Shown here in pieces: positions 10,591-22,153 of a stretch of DNA of 64,000 nucleotides. Within the stretch, counting starts at the first letter, position 1; every line of letters begins with the position of its first letter. The stretch comes from Oscheius onirici (taxonomy: Eukaryota > Nematoda > Chromadorea > Rhabditida > Rhabditidae), in contig OW051468.1 of NCBI GenBank assembly GCA_932521025.1, positions 4,030,064 to 4,094,063 on the forward strand, read 5' to 3'. The position numbers and the translations under genes are program-made. Under the pieces are notes generated by a model. The model saw only the letters and a list, made by a program, of their open reading frames with translations. It searched no databases and had not been told where the DNA came from.

Positions 10591-11822
10591 TCAAGAATGC
10601 GAGATGATCATCCAGCTGATGACGAAGTAGAAGAGAAAAACTGGATAAATTACGAGTAGCTTTTTCTTTTCCGGCTGACATCCGGCCAGGAAACCCATGG
10701 CGGCTGTAAGAGTACTTTTAAAGTTGCTCAGCTAGAAACCTTACCATATGTGGACCAGCAGAATCCGACACCAGTCAGCAAAAGTCGAAGGTAGAAGACT
10801 TTCTGATGCAAGAGGGTGGAACAAACGAGAGCCGAGACTAATGGAGGCAGAAGACAATATCCAATGACGCAGATAGATTGGAAAAATGAACTGAAGTACC
10901 TCTTGTATAGGAAGAATCTAGAAAGACTTACATTTTACCACCGAGCAGCTTGATATTTGCTGTGACAACTATAGCTCCAAAAAAGGTTATTGTGAAAACT
11001 TGAGTAAACTGTGGAGCAGATCCATCCGATGAATTGTGCTGAAGAAGTCTGAATAGCAAAATTTTTGAGATAAAAAAAAAGAAAGGAACGTACAGAGACA
11101 ATGCGACACAAATGAAAAGAGGACCCCACAAGTCCCAGTCTTTGAGAAGCTGCTCCTTGTCGCCATGAGGAAGAATGACATGTCCGAATTTGGCGCCAAC
11201 TGTACGAAGATCGCGTTTCTACAAAAAATATAGGTAAAACTGATTGAAAAAGACCCACAATGGTATTCCATACTGGCTCATCTAATGTATCCAGTTCTGA
11301 ATCCAGATTGACTTCTTGCATTGGTCCCCTTCTCTGAGTCGACGATGATTTAGACGATTCTAAACAAATTTGGTTGGTTTTAGAAGAACAGACACAGATA
11401 ATTTATTCGTTGACTAGGCGCTTCATAAGCGTGTTATCAGAATATATGAAAGTAACCAGCAGCCTCCGTATTTAGGTAGCAGGCTATCCGTAGTTTGTTT
11501 CGGATCCTCAACTATGGAACTGCAAATTTCGCTGGATGCAATCCCGTCAAAAACTATCTCCTTCCAAATCAAATGACTGAGACATGACAACATTTGACCT
11601 GCTATCTTAGTTTTGACACGGAGACAGACGGACACCATTGCACTTTAGTAAAGAAAAAATACCGGATCCTCCGATGTGCCCTGTGAGAACTTCGGGCCGA
11701 TTGTTCCTCCTGGCTTCTTCTTTGGCCGCAATTTCCTTCTCTAACTGAGTTAAACAATTAAAACAAATGGAAGAAACTCTGACCTGTTCGATGTCGATGG
11801 CAGCATTCCCGAAGGCGGCCAT
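10591..11822 (-). CDS. YIPF6: YIPF6 homologue, Yip1-domain Golgi membrane protein
   Basis: Exons 11822-11784, 11744-11663, 11359-11259, 11218-11094, 11048-10932, 10890-10745 and 10703-10591 give 240 residues, close to the family length of about 236. The soluble N terminus leads to the family signature SELDTLDEPVWNTI, then LRTVG.KFGHV and the DWDLWGPL motif before the first helix; about five hydrophobic segments follow (for example FTITFFGAIVVTANI, ICVIGYCLLPPLVSAL and VIYPVFLFYFVISWMI). YIPF proteins act in ER-Golgi membrane traffic and bind Rab GTPases. The intron 11360-11662 is the only long one. An acceptor (ACATTTTCAG) lies 16 bases before the ATG. The gene is head to head with the primase gene, 264 bases apart. 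Confidence 0.9.
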
Positions 11823-12086
11823 CTTCTGTGCTGAGGATCTGAAAATGTATTCAATCTAGGAAAAACGTTAGAAAAAAAAGAATGATTCAGAGATGACAAG
11901 ATTACAAGGAATTCGCCGGAATTTTGCCAGCAAATGGAAAGAGAGCTATCTGACGAAATTCGTGGCGAGACCCTCGACCGAAACCTATTGCGGGAAAGCA
12001 GTGATTTCAAAAAACGGATTTCCTGACTTTTTGCTGTTGCTTTCTTCCTTTCTTTCACTACTAAAAGTTATGTTTTTCCAGGTAAA

Positions 12087-13987
12087 ATGCAGTTCAACTC
12101 TCCCAGACAAAAGGTGACAAATGCAGTAGCGGCATCGAAAAATCGCAAGGTAGTTCTTAGCTCACTTTGTATTTTTAGCAGTTTTTCAGACTCTAGGTTT
12201 TACTGATACTAGCAAGAATGTTAGCGGAAAGATCAACATCAGTATGTATCATACGCCTCCGTTAGAAGATATTACGCTAACCGAATTCGATGAAATTGCC
12301 CAGGAACGATTAAGTATTCTCAGAGTATGTCGCCATTTTTACGGTCACGTTGCAATTTTCAGTTCATCGAAGATACAAAAGAACGCCATACATTTGGAAG
12401 CGATGAATACACGAAAGATCTGGAGAATAAGATGAGATCGTCTTTCCCTATTGCAAACTTAGGTAGGTAGGTTTTTTTTACATGACTGTCTAGTTGTTTT
12501 CAGCCTCCGGACTCCCTACTACTCAGCTGAACCACTGGAAAAGACGAGATAATATCGGCCACTTCATTCTGCGTCTTGCTTTCTGTAGAAATCCGGAGCA
12601 GATGAAATGGTTTATTAATCAGGAAGTCGACTTTTTCAGGTTTCTTTTTCTGCTTTTTCAAACAACTAGAAACTTTCAGATATCGCCTGAAACAGCTCGA
12701 TGAGTATTTCAGTTTGCAGGCAGAGTTTCTAAAGATGAATGATCTCAATATTCAAGTTGTTTCGAAAGAGGAACAACACGAACTGCAGCCTCTTCTAGAC
12801 GTCAGTTTTGGAACAATTGACCCCATTTCTACCATGCACTGTTATTTCAAGGTACCCTTTTTTGGCATAATACGCAACTCTTTGAGCTACCTTTTACCGA
12901 CGCCTTTGATCTTATTCGGCGAAGAAAGGTCCTTCTTCGTCGTGGAATGGCCTATATCCACAACGAAAGTCTCGCTACGGCACTTTGTGGCACTCTCCGT
13001 GCTCAAATGATGGCCACAATGACGAATGCTTTCAAGCAGCTGGCCATGCTGGAGGAAGAAAACAGAATATTCCCGCGTTTGGCTCGTCTAGCTAACAACG
13101 CATATACTGGAAAGACCTATGAAGGAAATGAAAAGGGAGACAAAATAAGCAGACATCAGCTTGACCAGGTACTTATTTCTCATTGTTTTTTTTATCAAGC
13201 TTTACCATAGCTATGCGGAGCCTCGTTCCCTCCATGTATGAAGCAGATTCACCAACGATTCCGATCCGAACATCACTTGAGACACGGTGCTAGACGACAA
13301 TACGGTCTTTTCCTAAAAGGAATCGGTCTCTCGTTGGAAGAGGCTCTTGCCTTTATGCGGGAAGAATTCACGAAAAAGATGGATTCTGACAAAGTATGAA
13401 CATTTCAGAAAAAATTGCAAGTTCATGTCTTTAGTTCGAAAAACAATACGCCTATAATGTTCGTCACATGTATGGAAAGGAAGGAAAACGTGTCGGATAT
13501 CCAGCTCTACCATGCTCTACAATCATTTTGAGCAATCCGCCGGCTGCTGGAGATTGTCACGGCTGTCCTTTTAAACACACCGATCAGGGTCTCTTGGCCC
13601 AGCGTCTGGCCAAAGACAATCTGACGAAGGAACAAGTAAACCAGGTTAGTTCGGTCGCTCCGCCAATTGCAGTTATTTCAGGTTATCGAATTTACCAAGG
13701 TTAGCGCCTACGACAAGGCCTGCACTCGATTTTTCGAGTTTTCTCACAAAATGGAAAGTGGAGCTCTGGGACAGCTAATCGTTCATCCGAATCAATTTTA
13801 TGAATTGTCCAAAGAGGTGATTTCTGTCCAATTACGAGTGAAATATTCAAATTTCCAGGTTTTGTCGGGAACTCGAGCCAAAGACAATCACATCCACATG
13901 TCTCAGGCACAGCCGAAGCAAAAATCAGATTTCAATCCATTCCCCGTTGCCCTCAAGACGTTTGATGACGACGACGATGACTTTTAA
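12087..13987 (+). CDS. PRIM2: DNA primase large subunit
   Basis: Exons 12087-12149, 12190-12324, 12363-12462, 12504-12639, 12680-12851, 12887-13168, 13211-13393, 13435-13644, 13682-13816 and 13859-13987 give 514 residues (human PRIM2 is about 509). It is the non-catalytic subunit of the primase-polymerase alpha complex and carries the 4Fe-4S cluster. Landmarks: [70 protein letters not shown] and ACTRFF. The four Cys expected to hold the cluster are SFPPC, LPC, HGC and KAC. The C terminus is a run of Asp. A splice acceptor (TTTTTCCAG) sits 5 bases before the start codon. Introns are 30-60 bases. Identification is firm. Confidence 0.95.
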
Positions 13988-15063
13988 CAAGACGGTTCGG
14001 GTAAGTTTTGTAACATCTCTCAGCGATCTTTCTGTTGTATCAGTTTCATAAATTTGGCCAGTTTAATGCTTTGTTGTGGTACGACCTTCTTCACCTTTTT
14101 CCGCGTCTCTCCCGCTGGTCACAACCAATTCTTTGTTATCATACTCTTCGTTGGCGTAACAATGCCACAGGGGAAGGTAGTCAAGAACTTCAATCTACTG
14201 TAACCTTTTCATTCCTGAAAAAAAAAGAATTAGGAAGATCTGACTAGTGGTCAATTGACGGACAAGGAACAGTTCGCCGAAAAGCATAATCTACGTCATT
14301 GGAGGTCGTTAATCTGTGACGACAATACCAGACCGGGAGATTCTTAACCAATGTGAACAACTGAGACAGCTTCAAGAGTCAGAGAAAATGTTCTTTGCAC
14401 TCTCACTACAGACAGAAGTTCAGCGGACGCAAAATGTTTTTTCGTCTTACTCTTGGAGAAGAACGGTAATCGCAACCAGGCTGCGTGACGTCATCAGCGT
14501 CGAAGGTCGTCTTCGTGTTCGTGTGGCGTCTCTTTTTCCGATTGTTCTCGAGGGGCGGAGTCTCGCACGATCTTATAAAAGAATTGAGCCATTCTGACCT
14601 CGAACTATCCTTCTCTCTTGTCTACTCTGTCTTTTTTGAGATGACAGTTTCTTGCTTTCGAACACATTTTGATTCACTTGTAGACTGTTTTACGTAACTT
14701 CTTGGAAAATGATGCAAAATAACGATAATTCAAAACTCCTACGACAATAGGGGAACTGGACACTCCTGGTTTGAGTAAAAATGCTTCTCTCATGGTACCC
14801 GGAAGATCTTTCTTTATTCACAGCATGCAATTTTAAAACAAAAATTATAATATCCAACAGAGAGAGTATTTGAACCAGCTCTATTCTTACAGTTTCCTAT
14901 CTCAGATACTCATTCTTTTCGCACTTTCCGCTTTGTTTTCTTTGCCAGACACTGAACCCTTGTTTGGCAGCTGCAGAGGCACAGCAGCCGGTTTGAGTTT
15001 TGAAAACAACCGTCACAATACCGTCCTTTGTGTGCATTCTCTTTCACGAACTGTCGTCTTCAG
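13988..15063. other. Gene-free stretch of about 1.1 kb
   Basis: No reading frame here has signal peptide, domain or spliced continuity. It contains the CRE-like and TATA-like sites listed separately and probably holds the promoter of the secreted protein gene at 15064. Confidence 0.4.
14486..14581 (+). promoter_or_regulatory. Candidate promoter: CRE palindrome plus TATA-like box
   Basis: A perfect cAMP-response-element palindrome TGACGTCA lies at 14486-14493 and a TATAAAAG box at 14574-14581, both in an otherwise gene-free stretch upstream of the secreted protein gene at 15064. The 80-base spacing and orientation suit a + strand promoter. This is motif matching only, and an untranslated exon would have to bridge to the start codon. 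Confidence 0.3.
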
Positions 15064-15799
15064 ATGCTTCTCTTACTGCTGGTCGTCTTCCCAATGACTC
15101 TAAGTCAAATGGTTCCCCAATGTACTTGTAGTCAGTTCGAGCCGTGTCTTGGAGGAGCACAGAGCAGCATAATGCAGTGTGCTGACCAGTGTCAGGTACT
15201 TTTCACTATACCGTCCTTTAAAGAGAAAGTACAGGCTCATGTTGGCGATTTGGGAGCATCTTATCCGGCTCTCCGTAGTTGTATTCTCCAGAAAGAGAGT
15301 CAGATCCAGTCGGTCATCACCTGTCAGAAGAGTCAAATGAACGGTGCTTGTGCCGCAGCTCCTGGAGGACAAGTTCCTAAAAGATTCCCGGAAACTCTGA
15401 AAATTGCCGCCTTCGCCGAGATCAACGCCATGCTCTCGAGGTCGGGAATCGCCTCTGAAGCCAAAACTTTCATGGCTGCCGGAAAGAAATTCGCTAACTG
15501 TGTCATGAAATGTATGGAGAGAGGCAGTGGAAAGTGCTTCAAGAAACTCAAGTAGGTCTTGTTCTTGCCTCTTTTACCAAAGGTTCTGTCAGATGCGGAC
15601 TGGCTCTTCCTCCTGACAACGTTCTCGTTCAGTCAACAAAACGGTGCGCCATTGCCTCCGGATTCAACACGCCGGCTGTCCAGCAGCTCTGTCAATGTGT
15701 GGCTGGTGCTGGTGTTAGGTATGTCTCGGTTCAATGTTTCTGTTACAAATCCAATTCAGGAATCTCGCCTCTCTCTGTGCTCGTATCCAGATCTCATAA
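15064..15799 (+). CDS. Secreted Cys-rich protein, nematode-type, unknown function
   Basis: Exon 15064-15551 (possibly with a 30-base in-frame intron 15196-15225), then 15593-15718 and 15760-15799, giving roughly 208-218 residues. The start directly follows CTTCAG. A signal peptide (MLLLLLVVFPMTLSQ) is followed by paired-Cys blocks: CTCSQFEPC, CADQC, CILQ, NCVMKC, KCFKKLKCG, CQCV and SLC. The spacing suggests a helical disulfide-bonded secreted protein similar in style to nematode-specific secreted families, but I do not recognise a named domain. Neighbour PLA2G15 is on the same strand 0.9 kb downstream. No catalytic motif is seen. Confidence 0.6.
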
Positions 15800-15924
15800 A
15801 GGACACAAACTCACACTGGTCTTGTACATTTTTGTCTGTAATGAATATTCTTCTTTTTCACAGCCTTCTGGTTACACAAGGTTTGCAAAGCTGTTTACAG
15901 GGCTGAGGTATTATTTATTTTTGC

Positions 15925-16005
15925 GGGGGTGTTCAGTCCCAGGAGCAGGGACTATGTTCATTCCCAGGCACAGGGACTGAATATCCCCCCCCCCCCCCCC
16001 CCCCC
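15925..16005. repeat. Small hairpin ending in a run of 21 C
   Basis: GGGGGTGTTCAGTCCC near 15928 is the inverted partner of GGGACTGAATATCCCCC near 15973, with inner copies of CAGGGAC and GTCCCAGG. The right arm runs into 21 consecutive C (15985-16005). The DNA could fold into a cruciform; the C run is a likely assembly error spot. Confidence 0.55.
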
Positions 16006-16732
16006 TGCGCCATCTGTCCCCCTGTCTCTTCGTTCTTTCCGTCCCAGCAACCATCTAAAAGTTACCAAGGAACTACCCAGACTGGACTAATGTTCCCCTA
16101 ACTGTTTTATTCCAAAACAGACTAATTACCTTCGAGATTCTTTTACAAGACAAAAAAAGAACAACTTTCATCGGAAATTCACAAATCTCCTCTTACTATA
16201 TAATCTCCTCTTATATGCCAATTAAAGCTTTCGACAGACACACACAGCGACGTGAGAGCAATTAAAAATAAAGGGTTTTGGGATAACATATTTTTGGAGT
16301 TCGAAAACACACTAGAACAATAGAACCTAGGAACGTCCCTTGTCAAAACTCCAACTGTTCATTTTATATCTTCGTCACTCAACACGTTGATGAGACGAAC
16401 TTTCGAAAGGATGTACCTAGTCCTAAAGTCTAAAGAAACAATGTCGATTCTTGACCGAAAGAAACAGGTTCATGGTGACAAAGACAAGCTTAGAAGCCGT
16501 CGATCATACTTGACTCGCCGGTGGTTTCATGTCTTAATCGAGAGGATCGAGTAGAAAGAATCACATGGCGAACAATTGTCTGCTGTTCAGCCTGATCTGT
16601 CACATCTTTCAATGACATCACACCATCTGTCCAACCCTTTTTTACAACCTATAGATGCTTCTCGGTCATCGATTTCTCACACATCCTCCCGGCTGATTGG
16701 TCTTTCTCTCTGTCTATACGAACTAGCCGCTT
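16006..16732. other. Gene-free spacer before PLA2G15
   Basis: No convincing coding sequence, RNA gene or repeat was recognised. Confidence 0.4.
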
Positions 16733-18200
16733 ATGCTAATCGCTCATCTTCTTTTACTCCCTTGTATCTACTCGTACTCTTTCAATCGAAATGGATACAA
16801 GGAGAAAAAGGCAGGACATCCCGTCGTTCTGGGTCAGTTATCAATTTTTTTAAACAAAACTTGAAAAGCTCAGTTCCGGGAGATGGGGGCAGTCAACTTC
16901 AAGCCAAGTTGACCGGCAAACCGTCGGTTGTTCACTTTTGGTGTGACAAGACAACATCCGATTATTATGAACTGTGGCTCAATCTGGAAGTTTTTGTCCC
17001 GTTGTCTGGACTTGTCGACTGTTTCGTAGACAACATGCAGTGAGTTTTTACAGGAAAGGTATAAGGATAGCGTTCAGATTGGTCTGGGACAATGATACCA
17101 AAACGACTCAAAACATGCCCGGAGTAGATGTTCGAGTGCCTGGTTTCGGAGGCACAGATACTGTAGAATGGATCGACTCGAGCAAGGTACAATCCATTCT
17201 TATTCACAGACACAGTTTTCAGAGAAGCTCCGGTCGCTACTTCTCGGACATTGCCGAAATGCTCGTCTCGATGGGTTACAAGAGAGGTAAAGACCTTCTT
17301 GGAGCTCCATACGACTGGAGAAAAAGTCCAAGTAGGACATTTAATCTTTGTTTTAATTCAAATTCTAGACGAACTGACCGACTTCTACCTCTTGTTGAAG
17401 GCACAAATTGAGACGACTTACCGTTGGAACAACAACAAGAAAGTGGTCGTAGTGGGACACAGTATGGGTAATCCGGTCATGTTGTACTTCTACCACAACC
17501 ACGTGGATCAAGAATGGAAGGACAAGTACATCCAATCCCATGTTTCTTTAGCCGGCCCCTGGGGAGGAAGCGTTCAAATAGTTCAATTGTACGCCTCGGG
17601 ATACGATCTGAATGTTTGGGAGCTGGACTTTTGGGAGAAACAGCTCCGTACGGCGCAGAGAACCTTCAGTTCGTCCGCATTTCTCATTCCGAGTGCGGCC
17701 GTTTGGAACGAGACCGAGGTTCTGGCGACCACTCCAGAAAAGAACTATACTGTGAGTCAAGTAATGTCAAATGAGGCAAACGAGAAATTTCAGATTGCCA
17801 ATCTGCAAGAATACTTCACAGATGTTGGTTTTCCATTGGGCTACGAGATGTATGAAGCGTCGGCCAGTCTAAAACTTGAGGCTCCCGGTGTTCCGATTCA
17901 TTGTGCTTACGGAACAAAGATTCCAACTCCGGAGAGTTTCCACTGGCAGAAGGGATTCCCTGATAAAACTCCTTCAGCAATGAATGGCGATGGAGATGGA
18001 ACAGGTGAAAGACCCCAGTCTGAGAAATAAAGATTTCAGTGAATGTAAGGAGTGCTCTTGTCTGTAACGCGTGGAACGAGGAGAACAATCACGGGTACAA
18101 AGTGACCATTCAAGAAATCGAAAGAACCGATCATATGATGATCCTACAGAGTCCCGCTGCAATGGAACTTGTTCGGAAGGCTGCTTATGGCGAGATATGA
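16733..18200 (+). CDS. PLA2G15: Lysosomal (group XV) phospholipase A2 / LCAT-family lipase
   Basis: Exons 16733-16832, 16874-17039, 17078-17186, 17223-17331, 17369-17751, 17794-18004 and 18040-18200 join perfectly in frame to 412 residues, the same length as human PLA2G15. A signal peptide (MLIAHLLLLPCIYSYSF) precedes the family start PVVLVPGDGGSQL. The nucleophile elbow is GHSMGN, the catalytic Asp lies in MNGDGDGTV and the His in ERTDHMMIL. Other family marks are FWCD, GVDVRVPGFG, GAPYDWRKSP and SLAGPWGGS. The enzyme is a lysosomal phospholipase and transacylase that moves acyl chains from phospholipid. One N-glycosylation site is NETE near residue 280. Start chosen because it gives the signal peptide in frame. 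Confidence 0.93.
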
Positions 18201-18330
18201 AGCCTCAATAAACGTATTTTCGAGTCTTAGCTTTCGTCCTTGGCGGAAGTGGCTGTATATAAGACTTCCTGTATCAATATCAGAATCTTTAATCAGCCAA
18301 GACGATTTCATTACCTACTACTTCATTATA

Positions 18331-19241
18331 CAGGGTGGCCAGTAATTACGGTAACATGGTAACAAGCTCTAACTAAGCAAGAAAAACGTGATGTGGCAAT
18401 TTGAGATAGATAGAAATGTTTATCACAAATTTCTGAACAAGGAACACGTTTACGTCTCAAAATGGCCGCCATCTGCGTCGACACAGGCTCGAAGAGGCCC
18501 GAGGACGAAGTTGACCGCGGTGTGTAGATAGACGCAGTCCACCTCGTCGAGCAGTGCTCTCTTCAGGGAATCCACATTTGGATGGGGTTTTTTGGATGCT
18601 TTCGATTCCAGAAGGAATCAGACAGAGAAATCCATCGGATTGAGACCAGGGGAAGAAGGGGGTCACTCGTGGAATGAGATGAAAAACTAGAGAGACTGTT
18701 GAGAGTCACGTTTGGACAATTATCGCTCTGTGAGCTCGAGCTCCGTCTTGTTGAAGCGTCCATTGGCGATTACCGAAGTGCTTTTGAGCCCAGGGAAGTA
18801 ATTCATGCTTTAAAATACCCGAAAAGTAAGCGCTGTTCACCTTTACTCAGTGTGAACAGTGTGGATCGTATCGAAGCTTAGCGCGTACCTTCTTGATATT
18901 GGCTCTGGTGACAACTGTTGCAGGTATTCCTCGCCCAAAACGATCGGCATTTGTTCCCAGCTCATTGATACGCCGAATAGAAGTAGGTATGAGCTTTCTT
19001 GATACTTTAAGACGCCTAGCAATCTCACACGCCTGAAGGAGTTCGCGATGTGACTGGATGATAGATCCTCGATGTGCTGATCTTCGTAATTTTAAAAAAG
19101 TAACATGCTAGGCTTTAATTTTTTACAAAAATATGTGAAAAACTAAATACATCAAAGAAAATGTAGAAATGCTTTGAGTAAACTTCAAAAAATACAAAAA
19201 TTGCGCCCCACCTGCTGTTACCGTAATTTCTGGCCACCCTG
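18331..19241 (-). mobile_element. Decayed mariner (Tc1/mariner superfamily) transposon
   Basis: Terminal inverted repeats begin CAGGGTGGCCAGTAATTACG at 18331 and end with the complementary sequence at 19241; both are flanked by the TA duplication typical of the superfamily. The minus strand holds broken transposase pieces: a helix-turn-helix portion (CEIARRLKVSRK..) near 18.9-19.0 kb, a catalytic-core piece TLQQDGARAHRA, then SQSDGFL (a frameshifted relic of SPDLNPMDF) and a terminal GGHFE. Frameshifts, stops and a missing centre make it inactive. At 911 bases it is shorter than an intact mariner of about 1.3 kb. Confidence 0.85.
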
Positions 19242-19353
19242 TACATCAGTTTCTGCGACTTCGCGCCAAATCGCGAAGGGTTTAAAAAGCGCGCGCGATA
19301 ATGCTTCACCCATATTTTTTTTTCTTCTAAAATCCAATATTTTCACTTAACTT

Positions 19354-20480
19354 GGGTTAGGGACTTTTCTTAGAAAAATTACTGTATAATTCGTGTCGAG
19401 ACCCCTCTCAAATCCTATTTTTGCATTTTTCAGTGTGTTCCACTCATTTTCTTGATTTTTAGTTATGGTTTGTTCAAAAAAAAAGAGAGCTCGACCGTAA
19501 CCCATTTGTTTCCGCGCGAGGCCCTTATAACATGGAAACGTAGGATACACAGCAGAGGTGCGGAAACAACAAAAAAAGTTTCTAACAACGTTTCAACGTG
19601 TAGAACAACTCAGAAAAGGTTTATCTAGATGCAAAAGATAGTCTAAGGCAGAAAACAGTAGGTAAAGCGAGTGTCCGGAGCTGTTTCTGGGTGAAAAATA
19701 ACCAAACAACCAGCTGCCTTCGGAGACTTCGTCGCTTTAGTCTGTTCAAGAAAAGAGAACATTTTGTGAATCAAAGCTGGTTTTTTCGTTTTCATGCTGT
19801 TCAATTTTTTTCTTGAACGGATTACTCTCAATGCTCTAGTAACTGAAGGGCCGGACACTCGCTGTAAGCAAGCTCGTACTTCGGTTTATTCAATGTCTTT
19901 AGTTCGGGCTAGAAGAGACGTTGATTTTGGGAAAAAATTGGTTTTGAATGCTCCTAAGTCTATTTTTAGCAACTCTTTTCACAGGTTTGGCTCAAAAATG
20001 ACAATAAAATATAGCCTAATATTTCCGCGGAAATTCCGTGGGTCCAAAAAAAAAATTCCGCGTTCCGCGGAAACGGAAATTTCTCAAATTCAGTTCCCGC
20101 GGAAAGAATATTTACGCACATCTCTGATACTCAGGCAAGTTTTCTAGTGTTATTCCGGTCTCGCGGCGAACTAAATGGGTTACGGTCAGGGATGGGCAGA
20201 TGTTAAAATGGTATGGCGGATGCGGATGCATCTGCAACCCAAAAAACAGATGCGGATGCGGATACATCCGCATGTCCAAAACCGAAAAATTGCGGATTTG
20301 AAAAGTCCCGTAATTTACGGTCGAGCTCTCGTTTTTTGAACAAACCATATCTTCAATCGACTCAGCGTGAAAAACTACACCAGAAACGTATAACGAAGCG
20401 TCAAAAATGTACAAAAACAGCCGAAAAGTTCGTTCTAGAATATTCTAGAACAATTTTTTCTAAGAAAAGTCCCTAACCCC
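19354..20480. mobile_element. Element with long imperfect terminal inverted repeats
   Basis: GGGTTAGGGACTTTTCTTAG at 19354 is inverted at 20480 (CTAAGAAAAGTCCCTAACCC). Further inward GGTTTGTTCAAAAAA and GAGAGCTCGACCGTAA (19468-19500) are also matched on the right (20320-20355), as is the TAACCCATTT block. The interior holds purine and GC-skewed simple repeats: GCGGAT units at 20216-20275 and CCGCGGAAA-type units at 20022-20100. No transposase is visible, so it is probably non-autonomous. I could not define a clean target duplication. Confidence 0.55.
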
Positions 20481-20827
20481 TCAACTTTTCCCTTTTTACC
20501 TGGTTATTTTCTTTCAAGAAGCCTCTGTTTGCTAGGATTTTCTCGGAGGACCGAGTCCTACCACGAATGTCTGCGCTGCTGTGTAATTACCGTTCAGTCT
20601 GAGATTTACACGTCGAAAAACACAAGTTGCTCGAACAACCTTTTTTCCGCTGTAAGATTGCAAAAATCTTATGAATTTTCAGATTAGCCATTTTGCTAGT
20701 TATACATGTTTTGTTTGGGTCGTATATTACAAAAAAAAACTTTGGGACAAGATATGAACATTCCTTTTTCAAGCATTTTTCTTTCTTTTCGTTTTCTCTT
20801 TATCAGATCAAGCAGTATTTTTTCAGA

Positions 20828-21982
20828 ATGAGTCAGGCTGGGGTTGTCCTTAAGAAGCTCTACGAAGATTACAAGAAGACAACTCCTCAAAAGCTGAAGA
20901 TCATCGACGCCTACATGTTCTACATTCTTATTACTGGAGTAGCCCAGGTACTGAATTTTACTGTCTTTACTTTCTTTTTTTCCTAAGTATCGGAATAAAA
21001 ACCATTTCAGTTCCTCTACTGCTTCATGGTCGGAACATTCCCCTTCAATGCGTTCCTCTCCGGTTTCATTTCCTCCGTCACATCATTCGTCCTTGCTTGT
21101 AGGTGTTTCGGTCCTACTGTACTTTAGGCGGTCTTAAAAAGCTTAGGCGGTCTTAGGAGTATGGGCGGTCTTAAAAAGATTTTAGGCGATCTTAAAAATA
21201 AGTTTAGGCGGTCTTAAAATATAGGCGGTCTTACTTTTTTTTTCAATTTTTCCGTAACCATCCTCCTCTCTCTGTCGTTGCCTTTCGGTCATGTAAACGC
21301 AAACCCTTTGCGCAACAGGGTTCGGCAGCTTCAGCTTCACTTATTGGCCTTCTGATTTCTGAACACTTAATCTTTTTTTAACTAGAGCCAACTAAAACGA
21401 TCTCTACGCCACCTGTACGGAACACGCCCACAGTTAATAAATGGATACCTCAATCAGTACCTATTCCGAAAATTTCACAGGGCTAACTTTTATGCTCATC
21501 TCTGCGTAGAAATCGTAAAGGACTACCCGGTCTGATCCCCGATGTCTCTCTCAATCTCCCGCTGCCTCTGTCTCCCTCTCTCAATCTCATGTTGTCTTTA
21601 ACTTGCTCTGAATAAAAAGTGTTGTTGCCCTTTGCTTATCAAGGCAAAGCGAAATGAAGTAAAACCAGAAAGATCGAAAAAAAAACCGATAAAACTGGAA
21701 AAAGTAAAAAAAAATACTTAAGACCGCCTATATTTTCCGTCGTTCAAGACTGCCCAAAATCCTTTTTGGGTTGAGACCGCCTAAACTTTTTAAGACCGAA
21801 GTACAGTAGAACCGGTGTTTCCCTCTTTTAAATATTTATTTCCATTTTCAGCATGCCTCAGAATCCAAGTCAACGACGAGAACAAGACAGAGTTTTCCGG
21901 AATTTCGCAGGAACGTGCCTTTGCCGATTTCATTCTGGCTCACGTTGTTCTTCACTTGGTTGTCGCCAACTTCCTCGGATAA
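20828..21982 (+). CDS. DAD1: DAD1/Ost2 subunit of oligosaccharyltransferase
   Basis: Exons 20828-20947, 21011-21098 and 21852-21982 give 112 residues, matching the family length of about 113. Landmarks are [20 protein letters not shown], the first helix, [41 protein letters not shown] and the C-terminal [14 protein letters not shown]1 is an essential three-helix membrane subunit of the complex that transfers glycan to Asn in the ER. A splice acceptor (TTTTTTCAG) abuts the start. The second intron is swollen by a transposon (21110-21813). The gene opens a same-strand run with UQCR11, spartin and ABT1. Confidence 0.95.
21110..21813. mobile_element. Non-autonomous TIR element with 8-base target duplication
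   Basis: The element starts GGTCCTACTGTACTT and ends AAGTACAGTAGAACC, and is flanked on both sides by GGTGTTTC (21102-21109 and 21814-21821), an 8-base duplication as made by hAT-type transposases. Just inside the ends are clustered copies of AGGCGGTCTTAAAA, five in direct order at the left (21126-21235) and inverted copies at the right (21720-21805), which look like subterminal transposase binding sites. No coding capacity. Removing element and one duplication leaves a normal 50-base DAD1 intron. Confidence 0.85.
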
Positions 21983-22153
21983 GTTCTCTTTCGCTTTATA
22001 TGTGGAGTAATGTATTTATTTGGTATCAGACTCCCCATTTTGTTATAAATATTAATTATTCGTGCTTCTAAACTCTTTTCATTGGATTTTTGTCCAAATG
22101 TATCTTTGATATTTTCCAATTTATTTTTGCATTCCCCGGAGTACAGGGCCAAG

